DNA of 64,000 nt from Mycolicibacterium arabiense (lineage in GTDB: Bacteria > Actinomycetota > Actinomycetes > Mycobacteriales > Mycobacteriaceae). Positions 41,923-50,456 of the stretch are shown here, piece by piece. The stretch spans positions 3,100,001 to 3,164,000 of the forward strand of contig NZ_AP022593.1 of NCBI RefSeq assembly GCF_010731815.2, given 5' to 3'. The position numbers were made by a program, and so were the translations under genes. Position 1 is the first letter of the stretch, and the number at the start of each line of letters is the position of its first letter. The notes under the pieces are model-generated. The model ran no database searches. It was not told the DNA's origin and saw nothing but the letters and a program-made list of their open reading frames with translations.

Positions 41923-43335
41923 ATGAATCGTCTGGACCGCTACTTCGAGATCACCGCCCGGGAGTCGACGTTCGGCACCGAGATCCGCGGTGGCCTCGTC
42001 ACGTTCATCGCGATGGCCTACATCATCGTGCTGAACCCGATCATCCTGTCCAGCTCCGAGGACGTCGAGGGCAACACGCTCGACTTCGCGCAGGTCTCGG
42101 CCACGACGTCGTTGGCCGCCGGTGTCATGACGATCCTGTTCGGCGTGATCGCCCGGCTACCGTTCGCGTTCGCGGCGGGGCTGGGGATCAACTCGTTCCT
42201 CGCCACCACGGTGGTCGGCACGGTCACCTGGCCGGAGGCGATGGGCCTGGTCGTGATCAACGGGCTGATCATCGTGGTGCTGGCCGCGACGGGCCTGCGA
42301 CGGCTGGTCTTCGACGCGGTGCCGATGGCGCTCAAGCTCGCCATCACCGCGGGCATCGGCCTGTTCATCCTGTTCATCGGGCTGGTCGACGCCGGTTTCG
42401 TCGGCTCCACCGGGAACCCGTCGCCTCCCGTCGGCCTCGGCACGGGTGGCGTCGGGTCGATCACCACCGTGCCGGTGCTGGTCTTCGTCTTCACCCTGCT
42501 GATCACGGGGGTGCTGGTGGTACGCCGGGTGCGTGGCGGCATCCTGATCGGCCTCGTCACCGGGACGATCGTCGCCGTGATCATCGAGGCGATCTGGCAC
42601 CTCGGCTCGGCCGTCGACAAGCCCGGTGGGTGGAGCCTGTCGGTGCCCACGCTGACGGGCTCGCCGTTCGCGCTGCCCGACCTGTCGCTGGTCGGCGAGT
42701 TCAGCCTGTCGAGCTTCGGCCGCATCGGTGCCCTCGCCGCCGTCATGCTGATCTTCACGCTGGTGTTCGCGAACTTCTTCGACGCGATGGGAACGCTGAC
42801 CGGCCTGTCCCGGGAGGCCGGCCTCTCCGACGAACAGGGCAACTTCCCGCGGCTGCGCGCGTCACTGATCGTGGAGGGTGCGGGCGCCGCCGTCGGCGGT
42901 GCGACGTCCGCGTCCTCGAACACGGTGTTCATCGAATCGGGCGCGGGCATCGAGGAGGGCGCACGCACCGGTCTGGCGAACCTCGTCACCGGCGCGCTGT
43001 TCCTCGCCGCGATGTTCATCTCGCCGCTGGCGTCGATCGTGCCCACCGAGGTCGCGGCGGCGGCGCTGGTGATCGTCGGCGTGATGATGGTGTCGCAGCT
43101 GCGCCACATCGACGTCTCCGAGTTCTCCGTCGCCCTGCCGGTCGTCCTGACGGTCGCGGCGATGCCGTTCACCTACTCGATCGCCAACGGCATCGGCATC
43201 GGGTTCATCGCCTGGGTGGTGACGCGGTCGGCGACGGGCAAGGCCCGCGAGATCAGCCCGCTGCTGTGGATCGTGACGGCAGGCTTCGTGGTCTACTTCG
43301 CCCGCGGGTGGATCGAATCGCTCATCGGGTTGTGA
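41923..43335 (+). CDS. NCS2/AzgA-type purine permease
   Basis: A 470-residue polytopic membrane protein (about 12-14 helices) of the NCS2 nucleobase:cation family, AzgA branch. Family landmarks are RGGLVTFIAMAYIIVLNP near the N-terminus, GLGINSFLATTVVG, VFANFFDAMGTLTGLSREAGL and the SASSNTVFIESGAGIEEGARTG signature. It probably imports adenine, guanine or hypoxanthine with protons. No purine metabolism gene is adjacent, so the exact base is uncertain. Confidence 0.88.
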   Translation: MNRLDRYFEITARESTFGTEIRGGLVTFIAMAYIIVLNPIILSSSEDVEGNTLDFAQVSATTSLAAGVMTILFGVIARLPFAFAAGLGINSFLATTVVGTVTWPEAMGLVVINGLIIVVLAATGLRRLVFDAVPMALKLAITAGIGLFILFIGLVDAGFVGSTGNPSPPVGLGTGGVGSITTVPVLVFVFTLLITGVLVVRRVRGGILIGLVTGTIVAVIIEAIWHLGSAVDKPGGWSLSVPTLTGSPFALPDLSLVGEFSLSSFGRIGALAAVMLIFTLVFANFFDAMGTLTGLSREAGLSDEQGNFPRLRASLIVEGAGAAVGGATSASSNTVFIESGAGIEEGARTGLANLVTGALFLAAMFISPLASIVPTEVAAAALVIVGVMMVSQLRHIDVSEFSVALPVVLTVAAMPFTYSIANGIGIGFIAWVVTRSATGKAREISPLLWIVTAGFVVYFARGWIESLIGL

Positions 43336-43375
43336 ATCCGAAGCTCTGACCGCGACTGAGAGTTCGCTGTGCGGG

Positions 43376-43381
43376 TAGCCT
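43376..43381 (+). promoter_or_regulatory. -10 box of leaderless DUF808 gene
   Basis: TAGCCT lies seven bases before ATG 43389. Confidence 0.5.
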
Positions 43382-43388
43382 TCCGGCC

Positions 43389-44327
43389 ATGAGTGCGGGT
43401 CTGTTCGGGCTTCTCGACGACGTAGCGGCGTTGGCCCGGCTCGCGGCGGCATCCGTCGACGACATCGGCGCCGCCGCGGGGCGGGCGACCGCCAAGGCGG
43501 CCGGCGTGGTGATCGACGACACGGCGGTCACGCCGCAGTACGTCTCGGGCATCACGGCGGACCGCGAGCTGCCGATGATCAGGCGCATCGCGATCGGATC
43601 GCTGCGCAACAAGCTGCTGTTCATCCTCCCCGCGGCGCTGCTCCTGAGTCAGTTCGCGCCCTGGCTGCTCCCGGTCATCCTGATGATCGGCGCCACCTAC
43701 CTGTGCTTCGAAGGCGCGGAGAAGGTGTGGGGCCGGATCCGGGGCCACGACGCGCATGCCGCGCCCGCAGCCGTCGCCGGCGAGGACGCCGAGAAGACCA
43801 TGACGGCGGGCGCGATCCGCACCGACTTCATCCTGTCGGCCGAGATCATGGTGATCGCACTCGACGAGGTAGCCGATCAGGCGTTCTGGTCGCGGCTGGT
43901 CATCCTCATCGTCGTGGCCATCGTCATCACCGCTGCCGTGTACGGCGTGGTGGCCGTGATCGTCAAGATGGACGACGTCGGGCTGAGCCTGGCGCAGCGG
44001 TCGTCGACGTTCGCGCAGAAGTTCGGCCGCGGTCTGGTCACCGCGATGCCCAAGGTGCTGGCCGCGCTCTCGGCGATCGGCACCGTCGCGATGCTCTGGG
44101 TCGGCGGCCACATCCTGCTGGTGCAATCCGACAAGCTGGGCTGGCACTGGCCGTACGGCACGGTCCACCACTGGGAGGAAGGCGTCCACCACGCCGTCGA
44201 AGGCGTCGGTGGCGTGCTGGCGTGGCTGCTCAACACCGGGGTCTCGGCCGTCATCGGCCTGGTCGTCGGCGCCATCGTCGTCGCGATCGTGCACGTGCTG
44301 CCGTTCGGCAAGAAGGCCAAGCACTAG
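43389..44327 (+). CDS. DUF808 (YedI-like) inner membrane protein
   Basis: A 312-residue integral membrane protein of the DUF808/YedI family, function unestablished. Family features are the N-terminal GLFGLLDDVAALARLAAASVDD, the KAAGVVIDDTAVTPQYVSG stretch, and AIRTDFILSAEIMVIALDEV, with about six membrane helices and a short histidine-containing HWPYGTVHHWEEGVHH loop near residue 260. It follows the permease after 53 bp but has its own leaderless promoter. Confidence 0.87.
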   Translation: MSAGLFGLLDDVAALARLAAASVDDIGAAAGRATAKAAGVVIDDTAVTPQYVSGITADRELPMIRRIAIGSLRNKLLFILPAALLLSQFAPWLLPVILMIGATYLCFEGAEKVWGRIRGHDAHAAPAAVAGEDAEKTMTAGAIRTDFILSAEIMVIALDEVADQAFWSRLVILIVVAIVITAAVYGVVAVIVKMDDVGLSLAQRSSTFAQKFGRGLVTAMPKVLAALSAIGTVAMLWVGGHILLVQSDKLGWHWPYGTVHHWEEGVHHAVEGVGGVLAWLLNTGVSAVIGLVVGAIVVAIVHVLPFGKKAKH

Positions 44328-44490
44328 CGGGATCGCCGCGCGCACCGCGACCGTGGGCCTCGTGCACGCGTGCGGCCCGTTTTGCGTGCACAGCCCCCAC
44401 GCTCGCGATTGAGCGAGGCTGATGCGGGGTACTTCGGGCGCGATTGAGCGGTTCCGCCAATCGAGGCACCTCGGAAGTGGAGCGCCGGAC

Positions 44491-45507
44491 GTGGTGGAGT
44501 GGCTCGACAGGCTGCAGCGGCGACACCGCGGCATCGGCTTCGCGGTCGGAGTCGTGTACAAGTACGTCGACGATCAGGGCGGGTATCTCGCCGCGCTCAT
44601 CACCTACTACGCGTTCGTCTCGCTGTTCCCCCTGCTCCTGCTCCTGACGACCGCCCTGGGCGTCGTCCTCGCCGGCCACCCCGACCTGCAGCAGCAGGTT
44701 CTGCAGACGGCGCTGACGCAGTTCCCCGTCATCGGCAGTCAGCTGGAGCGTCCCGAGCAGCTCAGCGGCGGCACCGTCGCCGTCGTCGTCGGCATCGCCG
44801 GCGCGATCTACGGCGGCCTCGGCGTCGGGCAGGCCGTGCAGAACGCCATGGACACGGTGTGGGCGGTGCCGCGCAACGACCGGCGCGACCCGATCCGGTC
44901 GCGGTTGCGCAGCCTGGTGCTGCTCCTCGTCCTGGGCACGGCCGCCTTCACCGCAACCGGGTTGTCGGCGGCAGGCCGCGCGACGGAGTCACTCGGCTGG
45001 TTCGGCAAGGCGGTCCTCATCGTGGCGGCGGTCGCCATCAACGCGGTCATCTGCCTGTATGCCTTCCGGGTGACCACCGCGCGCCACCTGACCTACCGCC
45101 AGGTGCTGCCGGGTGCGCTGACGGCCGCGGTGATCTGGCAGCTGCTCCAGTCGTTCGGCGCGAGCTACGTCTCGCACGTCACCAAGAACGCCAGCGCCAC
45201 CAACAGCGTCTTCGCGTTGGTGCTTGGCCTGCTGGCGTTCCTGTTCCTGGTCTCGGTGAGCCTCGTCATGTGCGCGGAGATCAACGTGGTGAAGGTCGAC
45301 CGGCTACACCCGCGTGCGCTGCTGACCCCGTTCACCGATCACGTCGACCTCACGCCGGCCGACCGCAAGACCTACGCGCGCAAGGCAAAAGCCGAGCGCG
45401 TCAAGGGCTTTCAGCGTGTCAGCGTGCGCTTCGATCCGCAGCGCGACCCGGTGTCGACGGATGACGCGGTGCAGCACGACGCCGAGACGGCCGATCCGTC
45501 GAAGTGA
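44491..45507 (+). CDS. YihY/UPF0761 family membrane protein
   Basis: A 338-residue protein with about six membrane helices, family YihY (formerly BrkB). Its N-terminus RGIGFAVGVVYKYVDDQGGYLAALITYYAFVSLFPLLLLL and the SFGASYVSHVTKNASATNSVFALVLGLLAFLFLVS block are typical. The frame opens at ATG 44422, but GTG 44491 has GGAG eight bases upstream and gives the normal N-terminus. The charged tail after residue 285 is cytoplasmic. Function not established. Confidence 0.83.
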   Translation: MVEWLDRLQRRHRGIGFAVGVVYKYVDDQGGYLAALITYYAFVSLFPLLLLLTTALGVVLAGHPDLQQQVLQTALTQFPVIGSQLERPEQLSGGTVAVVVGIAGAIYGGLGVGQAVQNAMDTVWAVPRNDRRDPIRSRLRSLVLLLVLGTAAFTATGLSAAGRATESLGWFGKAVLIVAAVAINAVICLYAFRVTTARHLTYRQVLPGALTAAVIWQLLQSFGASYVSHVTKNASATNSVFALVLGLLAFLFLVSVSLVMCAEINVVKVDRLHPRALLTPFTDHVDLTPADRKTYARKAKAERVKGFQRVSVRFDPQRDPVSTDDAVQHDAETADPSK

Positions 45508-45648
45508 TCGGCGCGCTTGCAGGCGAGCCTGGAGTCGGCGGCACGCCGTGTGCCACCCCGTTCGCGGCGTGAACACCAGCGGCGAAGCGGACCATGGTTC
45601 GTAGCGCGTTGCGGCGCAAGGACACGAGGCGGGTTTCGTTGAGCATGA

Positions 45649-45670
45649 CTCCAGCTTTGCCTTGCTGGAG
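45649..45670. promoter_or_regulatory. Perfect hairpin upstream of GlxA-type gene
   Basis: CTCCAGC-N8-GCTGGAG is a perfect inverted repeat with 7-bp arms, 35 bp before the -10 box at 45705. It may terminate the YihY transcript or bind a regulator. A smaller hairpin, GGCAC-N5-GTGCC, lies at 45540-45554. Confidence 0.4.
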
Positions 45671-45704
45671 CGCGTGAACGAGTGGCCCTAGCGCCGCGTA
45701 TCGC

Positions 45705-45710
45705 TAAGAT
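45705..45710 (+). promoter_or_regulatory. -10 box of leaderless GlxA-type gene
   Basis: TAAGAT lies six bases before ATG 45717. Confidence 0.55.
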
Positions 45711-45716
45711 AGTGCC

Positions 45717-46688
45717 ATGCACACGGTGTCGATCCTCGCCTACGACCGGATGTCGGGTTTCGAATCCGGTCTCGCCGCGGAGATCTTCGGCATGACCGAG
45801 CTGTCCGAGGCGTTCTCGGCAGGCATCGCGCGGCCTTGGTACACCGTGCGACTGTGCGCCGAGACGCCCGAGATCGGGATGATCGGCGGCGCGACGCTGA
45901 CGACTCCGTACGGACTGTCGGACCTCGCGGCCGCCGACACCGTCATCATCCCGAGCGTCCGCGACGTGAACGTGCCGCCCTCACCGGAGCTGCTCGAGGC
46001 GATCCGCGCGGCGCACGACCGCGGCGCCCGGCTGGTGTCGATCTGCTCCGGCGCGTTCGCACTGGCCGCCGCGGGCGTGCTCGCCGGGCGTTCGGCCACC
46101 ACCCACTGGATCTACGCCGACCTGCTCAGGACGCGCCACCCCATGGTGACCGTCGATCCCGCACCGCTGTACGTCGACGAGGGATCGGTGCTCACCAGCG
46201 CGGGATGTGCTGCGGGACTTGACCTCTGCTTGCATCTGGTGCGATCGGACCACGGGGCCAAGGTGGCCAACGACGTGGCGCGGCGCCTGGTGGTCGCGCC
46301 GCACCGGGCCGGCGGTCAGGCCCAGTTCGTCGACAGCCCGGTGCCCGAGCCGACGACGGACGGCCGCATCGCGGCCAGCATGGAGTGGGCGCTGGAACAC
46401 CTCGATCGCCCGATCACCCTGGACGAGATGGCCGGCCGTTCGTCGATGTCGAGGCGGACCTACCTCCGCCAGTTCGCCAGTGCCACCGGCACCACGCCGA
46501 TCAAGTGGCTGATCGAGCAACGCATTCAGGCCAGCCTGGCGCTGCTGGAGTCGTCGTCGCTGTCGATCGAGCAGGTCGCCGCGCGGGTGGGGTTCGAGTC
46601 ACCCGTGACCTACCGCCACCACTTCGGACGCAGCGTGAAGACGACGCCGAGCGACTATCGCAACTGCTTCGCCGAGCGCTCGGCCTAG
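45717..46688 (+). CDS. GlxA-family regulator (DJ-1/PfpI domain plus AraC helix-turn-helix)
   Basis: A 323-residue regulator. Residues 1-190 form a DJ-1/PfpI-like domain with a nucleophile-elbow-like SICSGAFALAAAGVL; residues 215-320 carry the AraC double helix-turn-helix (ITLDEMAGRSSMSRRTYLRQF and SIEQVAARVGFESPVTYRHHFGRSVKTTPSDYR). Such proteins control amine, arginine or osmolyte catabolism in other bacteria; the ligand here is unknown. Its stop overlaps by two bases the stop of the convergent exported-protein gene. Confidence 0.88.
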   Translation: MHTVSILAYDRMSGFESGLAAEIFGMTELSEAFSAGIARPWYTVRLCAETPEIGMIGGATLTTPYGLSDLAAADTVIIPSVRDVNVPPSPELLEAIRAAHDRGARLVSICSGAFALAAAGVLAGRSATTHWIYADLLRTRHPMVTVDPAPLYVDEGSVLTSAGCAAGLDLCLHLVRSDHGAKVANDVARRLVVAPHRAGGQAQFVDSPVPEPTTDGRIAASMEWALEHLDRPITLDEMAGRSSMSRRTYLRQFASATGTTPIKWLIEQRIQASLALLESSSLSIEQVAARVGFESPVTYRHHFGRSVKTTPSDYRNCFAERSA

Positions 46689-47167
46689 CCGCCGCCACCT
46701 TCCTCGGCGGGCAGCGGTGGGGGCAGCGGCGCGGTCTTGGTCGGCGACGTCGAGGGTGTCGTAGAGGTGGTGCTGCCCGGGGTGTGGAAGTCGACCCACG
46801 GTTCCTCGCGGATGACCTTCTCACCGATGCTGATGATCAAGGACTTCGCGGCAACGGTGTACTCGACGCCCTCGTTCTCCGCGACGAACGCCCCGCTGTC
46901 GGTCCGCTCGGCGGACAGGATCAGTCTCGCGCCGTCGCGCACCCGCACGCCGCGGTACTGATAGTCCCCATCGGGGCCCGCACAGATCGCCACGCGCGAG
47001 GCCTCGGTGCTGCCGAACTCGATCGCGGTGTTCGTCGAGCTGCACCGGGCCGTCGAATCGAGGTAGCCCTGATCGTCGAAGTCCGGCGCCGCGGCTGCGG
47101 AGGGGACACCGAGCGCCAGAAGGGTCAGACCCGCCGCGGCGGCCAAGGGAATTCGGAAGCAAGACAT
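46685..47167 (-). CDS. Exported protein of unknown function
   Basis: A 160-residue secreted protein. The N-terminus is a Sec signal peptide (MSCFRIPLAAAAGLTLLALG, then a cleavage region before PDFDDQGYL near residue 28). The mature part has two cysteines (ARCSSTN and AICAGPDG) that may pair, and ends in a Thr/Ser/Pro-rich tail (TSTTPSTSPTKTAPLPPPLP) like cell-wall-spanning linkers. No lipobox follows. The gene lies inside a larger spurious frame; ATG 47167 starts exactly at the signal peptide. Function unknown. Confidence 0.75.
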   Translation of the reverse strand: MSCFRIPLAAAAGLTLLALGVPSAAAAPDFDDQGYLDSTARCSSTNTAIEFGSTEASRVAICAGPDGDYQYRGVRVRDGARLILSAERTDSGAFVAENEGVEYTVAAKSLIISIGEKVIREEPWVDFHTPGSTTSTTPSTSPTKTAPLPPPLPAEEGGGG

Positions 47168-47326
47168 CACCGTCCACCAGACCACGGACGGTCCGGTTAC
47201 GCGAGCGTTGATACCGAACCGCGATGCCTTCGTTTCCTCCGGTGCACACGTCCGGCGCCCGACACCGCGCGCATATCCTGACGCCGTCCACCTCACGTTC
47301 GGGGCGGCCGGTGCGTCTACGGGGTG

Positions 47327-47809
47327 ATGACGACGAAGATTCCGTTCGAGCGGGCGATGGCAGACCACGGGCCGACCGTGCTGCGGGTGTGCACCGCGGT
47401 GCTCGGACCAGGCCCCGACGCCGAGGACGCCTACTCCGAGGCGTTCCTCTCCGCGCTGCGGCGGTGGCCGGACCTCGCCGACGACACCAACGTCGAGGCG
47501 TGGCTGGTCCGGGTCGCGCAGCGCAAGGCCGTCGACGTCATCCGCGCACGGGCACGCCGCGCCATCCCCAGCGCGGCGGTCCCGGACCGCGAGCCCACCG
47601 TCACCGACGACGCCGAGGTGTGGCACGTCGTCGCGAAACTGCCGGAGCGACAGCGCCTTGCCGTCGCCTACCACTATCTCGGCGGACTGCCGCACACCGA
47701 GACGGCCGAGCTGACGGGCAGCACGCCCGCAGCGGTACGCCGTGCCGCCGCCGACGGCATCAAGGCGCTGCGAAGCGCACTCGCCGACCACTCGAAGGAC
47801 ACGCCATGA
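47327..47809 (+). CDS. ECF-like RNA polymerase sigma factor
   Basis: A 160-residue sigma-70 family protein. Region 2 is visible at about 10-75 (DAEDAYSEAFLSALRRWPDL, NVEAWLVRVAQRKAVDVIR) and region 4 at 95-150 (LPERQRLAVAYHYLGGLPHTETAELTGSTPAAVRRAAADGIKALR). It lacks an obvious anti-sigma partner. It overlaps the next gene by ATGA, so it is made with a DNA alkyltransferase and a 2OG oxygenase. Probable target: its own operon and perhaps other damage genes. ATG 47327 is preferred to GTG 47324. Confidence 0.83.
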   Translation: MTTKIPFERAMADHGPTVLRVCTAVLGPGPDAEDAYSEAFLSALRRWPDLADDTNVEAWLVRVAQRKAVDVIRARARRAIPSAAVPDREPTVTDDAEVWHVVAKLPERQRLAVAYHYLGGLPHTETAELTGSTPAAVRRAAADGIKALRSALADHSKDTP

Positions 47810-48396
47810 ACGCCACCGAACTGTTCCCCATCGATCCCCGGGCACTCGACGCCCTGCACGACCGGGTGGTCGAGGCCGCCCGACGCGACGGACTACTCGA
47901 CGTCGCCTACCGCACCGTCGACACGCCGGTGGGCCCCCTGCTGCTCGCAGCGACGGATGCCGGGCTGGTGCGGGTCGCCTACGAGCGCGAGGACTTCGAC
48001 GCGGTGCTCGGCACCCTCGCCGAGCGGCTGAGCCCCCGGATCCTGCGCAGCCCGGCGCGACTCGACGACGCAGCCCGCCAGCTCGACGAGTACTTCGCCG
48101 GCCACCGACGGGCGTTCGACCTACGCCTCGACCACGCCCTGTCCGCAGGATTCCGCAGAACCGTGCAGGGCTGGCTGCCCGACATCGCCTACGGCCACAC
48201 CGCCACGTACGGCGAGGTCGCGGCGGCAGTCGGGAATCCAAAGGCCGTCCGCGCGGTGGGCAGCGCATGCGCCACCAACCCGCTGCCGGTGGTCGTGCCG
48301 TGCCATCGCGTGCTTCGCAGCGACGGCAGCCTCGGCGGCTACGTGGGCGGACCGCAAGCCAAGACCACACTGCTGACGCTGGAGCGGGCGGCATGA
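47806..48396 (+). CDS. ogt: Methylated-DNA-[protein]-cysteine S-methyltransferase
   Basis: A 196-residue suicide DNA repair protein that moves alkyl groups from O6-alkylguanine (and O4-alkylthymine) to its own cysteine. The active site is PVVVPCHRVL with C166; the arginine finger/helix region is TYGEVAAAVGNPKAVRAVGSA. An N-terminal extension of about 35 residues precedes the usual RTVDTPVGPLLLAAT strand. It overlaps both the sigma gene and the oxygenase gene by ATGA, and AAGGA lies six bases before its ATG. Confidence 0.9.
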   Translation: MNATELFPIDPRALDALHDRVVEAARRDGLLDVAYRTVDTPVGPLLLAATDAGLVRVAYEREDFDAVLGTLAERLSPRILRSPARLDDAARQLDEYFAGHRRAFDLRLDHALSAGFRRTVQGWLPDIAYGHTATYGEVAAAVGNPKAVRAVGSACATNPLPVVVPCHRVLRSDGSLGGYVGGPQAKTTLLTLERAA

Positions 48397-49094
48397 CCGA
48401 CGCGTGGGCGCAACGGGTTGCCGACGCCGATTGGCAGGCGATCACGGCCGACGTCGACGAACACGGCGGAGCCCTGCTGCCGCCGCCGTCCGAGGCCGCC
48501 GAGCTGCGCGCCGAGTACGAGGCCGACCGGTTCCGCAGCACCGTCGACATGGCGCGCTACCGGTTTGGCTCGGGTGAATACAAGTACTTCGCCACGCCCT
48601 ACCCAGAGCCGCTCGAGCGGCTCAAGCAGGCGCTCTATCCGCGCCTGCTGCCCATCGCCAGGGACTGGTGGGCCAGGCTGGGGCGTCCATCGCCGTGGCC
48701 CGATCACCTCGACGGCTGGCTGGCCGCCTGCCATGCGGCCGGGCAGACGAAGTCCACGGCGATCCTGCTGAAGTACGGTCCGGGAGACTGGAACGCACTC
48801 CATCGAGATCTATACGGCGACATGATCTTTCCGTTGCAGGTGGTCGTCAACCTGAGCGAACCGGGCGTCGACCACACCGGCGGGGAGTTCCTGCTCCTCG
48901 AGCAGCGCCCCCGCGCGCAATCACGCGGATCGTCGTTCACGATTCCCCGCGGCCACGGCTTCGTGTTCACCACCCGTGAGCGGCCAGTGCGGTCCAGTCG
49001 CGGATGGTCGGCGGCCCCGGTACGTCACGGCGTGTCGACGGTGCGTTCCGGCCTGCGGTTCACGCTCGGGCTGGTGTTCCACGACGCCGCCTGA
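48393..49094 (+). CDS. 2-oxoglutarate/Fe(II)-dependent oxygenase (PF09859-type, DUF2086)
   Basis: A 233-residue 2OG oxygenase. The facial triad is H137-x-D139 (ALHRDLYGD) and H212 (VRHGVSTVRSGLRF), with R218 or R222 for 2-oxoglutarate. It belongs to the uncharacterised Oxygenase-NA family rather than classical AlkB. Co-translation with Ogt suggests oxidative removal of alkyl lesions from nucleic acid, but protein or small-molecule hydroxylation is not excluded. It ends 48 bp before the TetR gene, with no co-transcription indicated. Confidence 0.85.
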   Translation: MTDAWAQRVADADWQAITADVDEHGGALLPPPSEAAELRAEYEADRFRSTVDMARYRFGSGEYKYFATPYPEPLERLKQALYPRLLPIARDWWARLGRPSPWPDHLDGWLAACHAAGQTKSTAILLKYGPGDWNALHRDLYGDMIFPLQVVVNLSEPGVDHTGGEFLLLEQRPRAQSRGSSFTIPRGHGFVFTTRERPVRSSRGWSAAPVRHGVSTVRSGLRFTLGLVFHDAA

Positions 49095-49113
49095 CCCACC
49101 GGGGCCGCCATTC

Positions 49114-49129
49114 CAGAGCACCCGCTCTG
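49114..49129. promoter_or_regulatory. TetR operator at 49143 gene
   Basis: CAGAGC-ACCC-GCTCTG is a perfect inverted repeat ending one base before the -10 box TATGGT (49131-49136). A repressor here would block RNA polymerase, so autorepression of the TetR-ECH operon is likely. Confidence 0.6.
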
Positions 49130-49130
49130 T

Positions 49131-49136
49131 TATGGT
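49131..49136 (+). promoter_or_regulatory. -10 box of leaderless TetR gene
   Basis: TATGGT lies six bases before ATG 49143. Confidence 0.55.
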
Positions 49137-49142
49137 TCTGCG

Positions 49143-49763
49143 ATGCCACGGCCGCGGGTGCACGACCTCGAGCACGTGCTCGACGTCGCCGAGCGACTAG
49201 CAGTCGCCGAAGGGCCTGGCGCCGTGACGATCCGCGCGCTGTCGGAAGCGACCTCGGTGTCGAACGGCGCGCTCTATCACGCATTCGGGACGCGGGCGGG
49301 CCTGCTCGGCCGGGCGTGGGTGCGAGCGGCGGAGCGGTTCCTCGAACTCCAACGCACCGCCGTGGAGCAGGCCCTGGGCGAAGCCGACACGGACGGGGAT
49401 GCAACGGAGGCCGTCGTCGCCGCCGCGCTGTGTCCCGCGTGGTTCCTCGAGCAGAACCCGACGTCGGCTCGATTCCTGCTCACCGTTCGGCGCGAGGAAC
49501 TCCTCCGGTCGGGAGACGTGCCTGCCGACGTCGCCGACGAGCTACGCAGGCTCGACGACGCGCTCGGTGCGATCTTCGTCGGGTTGGCGCTTCGTCTCTG
49601 GGACCGCGAGGACAAGCGCGCCCTCGCACTCGTCCGTGACTGCGTCGTCCACCTGCCCACCGCACTGCTGTTGCGGGGCAACCGGATTGGCGATCGCGCA
49701 GCACGAGACCGGCTCGCCGCGGCAGTCCGCGCAGTACTGACCATCCCGCCGTCCACCCGCTAG
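49143..49763 (+). CDS. TetR-family regulator
   Basis: A 206-residue TetR repressor. The helix-turn-helix is at about 10-52 (LEHVLDVAERLAVAEGPGAVTIRALSEATSVSNGALYHAFG) and a helical ligand domain follows. It is 32 bp upstream of an enoyl-CoA hydratase gene on the same strand, so an acyl-CoA or fatty acid signal is plausible. A perfect inverted repeat sits against its promoter. An acyl-CoA ligand is inference from the neighbour only. Confidence 0.87.
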   Translation: MPRPRVHDLEHVLDVAERLAVAEGPGAVTIRALSEATSVSNGALYHAFGTRAGLLGRAWVRAAERFLELQRTAVEQALGEADTDGDATEAVVAAALCPAWFLEQNPTSARFLLTVRREELLRSGDVPADVADELRRLDDALGAIFVGLALRLWDREDKRALALVRDCVVHLPTALLLRGNRIGDRAARDRLAAAVRAVLTIPPSTR

Positions 49764-49795
49764 ACCAGACCGATCACGACCCAGAAGGAACCGAC

Positions 49796-50452
49796 ATGAC
49801 CTCGACCCTGCAGTACCAGGACACGATCGCCGTGCTGACCCTCGGCGAGGACGAGAACCGCTTCTCCCCCGACTGGCTCGACGCCGTCGACGCGCAGTTG
49901 GACGACGTCGTGGCCAACGCGCAGGCACTGATCACCACCGGCGTCGGAAAGTTCTACTCCAACGGCCTGGACCTCGAGTGGCTCGGCGCCCACGGCGACC
50001 GACTGCAGTGGTACGTCGGCCGGGTGCAGAGTCTGTTCTCCCGGATTCTGACGTTCCCGCTACCCACGGTCGCTGCCATCAACGGCCATGCCTTCGGCGC
50101 GGGGTCGATGCTGGCCGTGGCCCACGACTACCGGTTCATGCGCAACGACCGCGGCTACTTCTGCTTCCCCGAGGTGGACATCAACATCCCCTTCACTCCG
50201 GGGATGGCCGCCCTCATCCAGGCCAAGTTGCTACCGCAGACCGCGGTCACCGCCATGACGACCGGCCACCGCTACGGCGGCGAGGAGGCGCACGTCGCCG
50301 GGATCGTCGACGGAACCGCACCGGAGGCCGACCTGGTCGGCGCTGCCGTCGACCGAGTGCAGCCGATTCTCGGGAAGGATCAGGGCACGCTCGGCGCCAT
50401 CAAGACCACCATGTATGCGGCGGTGACCGACGCGCTGCGCGTCGAGCAGTAG
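49796..50452 (+). CDS. Enoyl-CoA hydratase/isomerase family protein
   Basis: A 218-residue crotonase-fold protein. The oxyanion-hole loops are present (KFYSNGLDLEWL and INGHAFGAGSMLAVAHDYR), while the usual hydratase Glu positions are FCFPEVDINIPFTPG, with one acidic residue, as in delta3,delta2-enoyl-CoA isomerases. So isomerisation of unsaturated acyl-CoA is more likely than hydration. AGAAGGA lies six bases before ATG. It is probably regulated with and by the TetR gene upstream. Confidence 0.83.
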   Translation: MTSTLQYQDTIAVLTLGEDENRFSPDWLDAVDAQLDDVVANAQALITTGVGKFYSNGLDLEWLGAHGDRLQWYVGRVQSLFSRILTFPLPTVAAINGHAFGAGSMLAVAHDYRFMRNDRGYFCFPEVDINIPFTPGMAALIQAKLLPQTAVTAMTTGHRYGGEEAHVAGIVDGTAPEADLVGAAVDRVQPILGKDQGTLGAIKTTMYAAVTDALRVEQ

Positions 50453-50456
50453 GCCC

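Noticed and set aside
45419..45646. Small minus-strand frame in the gap after YihY
   Set aside because: It overlaps the YihY 3' end, is Arg/Pro-rich in its second half and lacks a ribosome site. The gap shows only two small hairpins.
46685..48550. 621-residue minus-strand open frame
   Set aside because: Most is antisense to sigma-ogt-oxygenase; only the last 160 residues, starting with a signal peptide at 47167, form a real protein.
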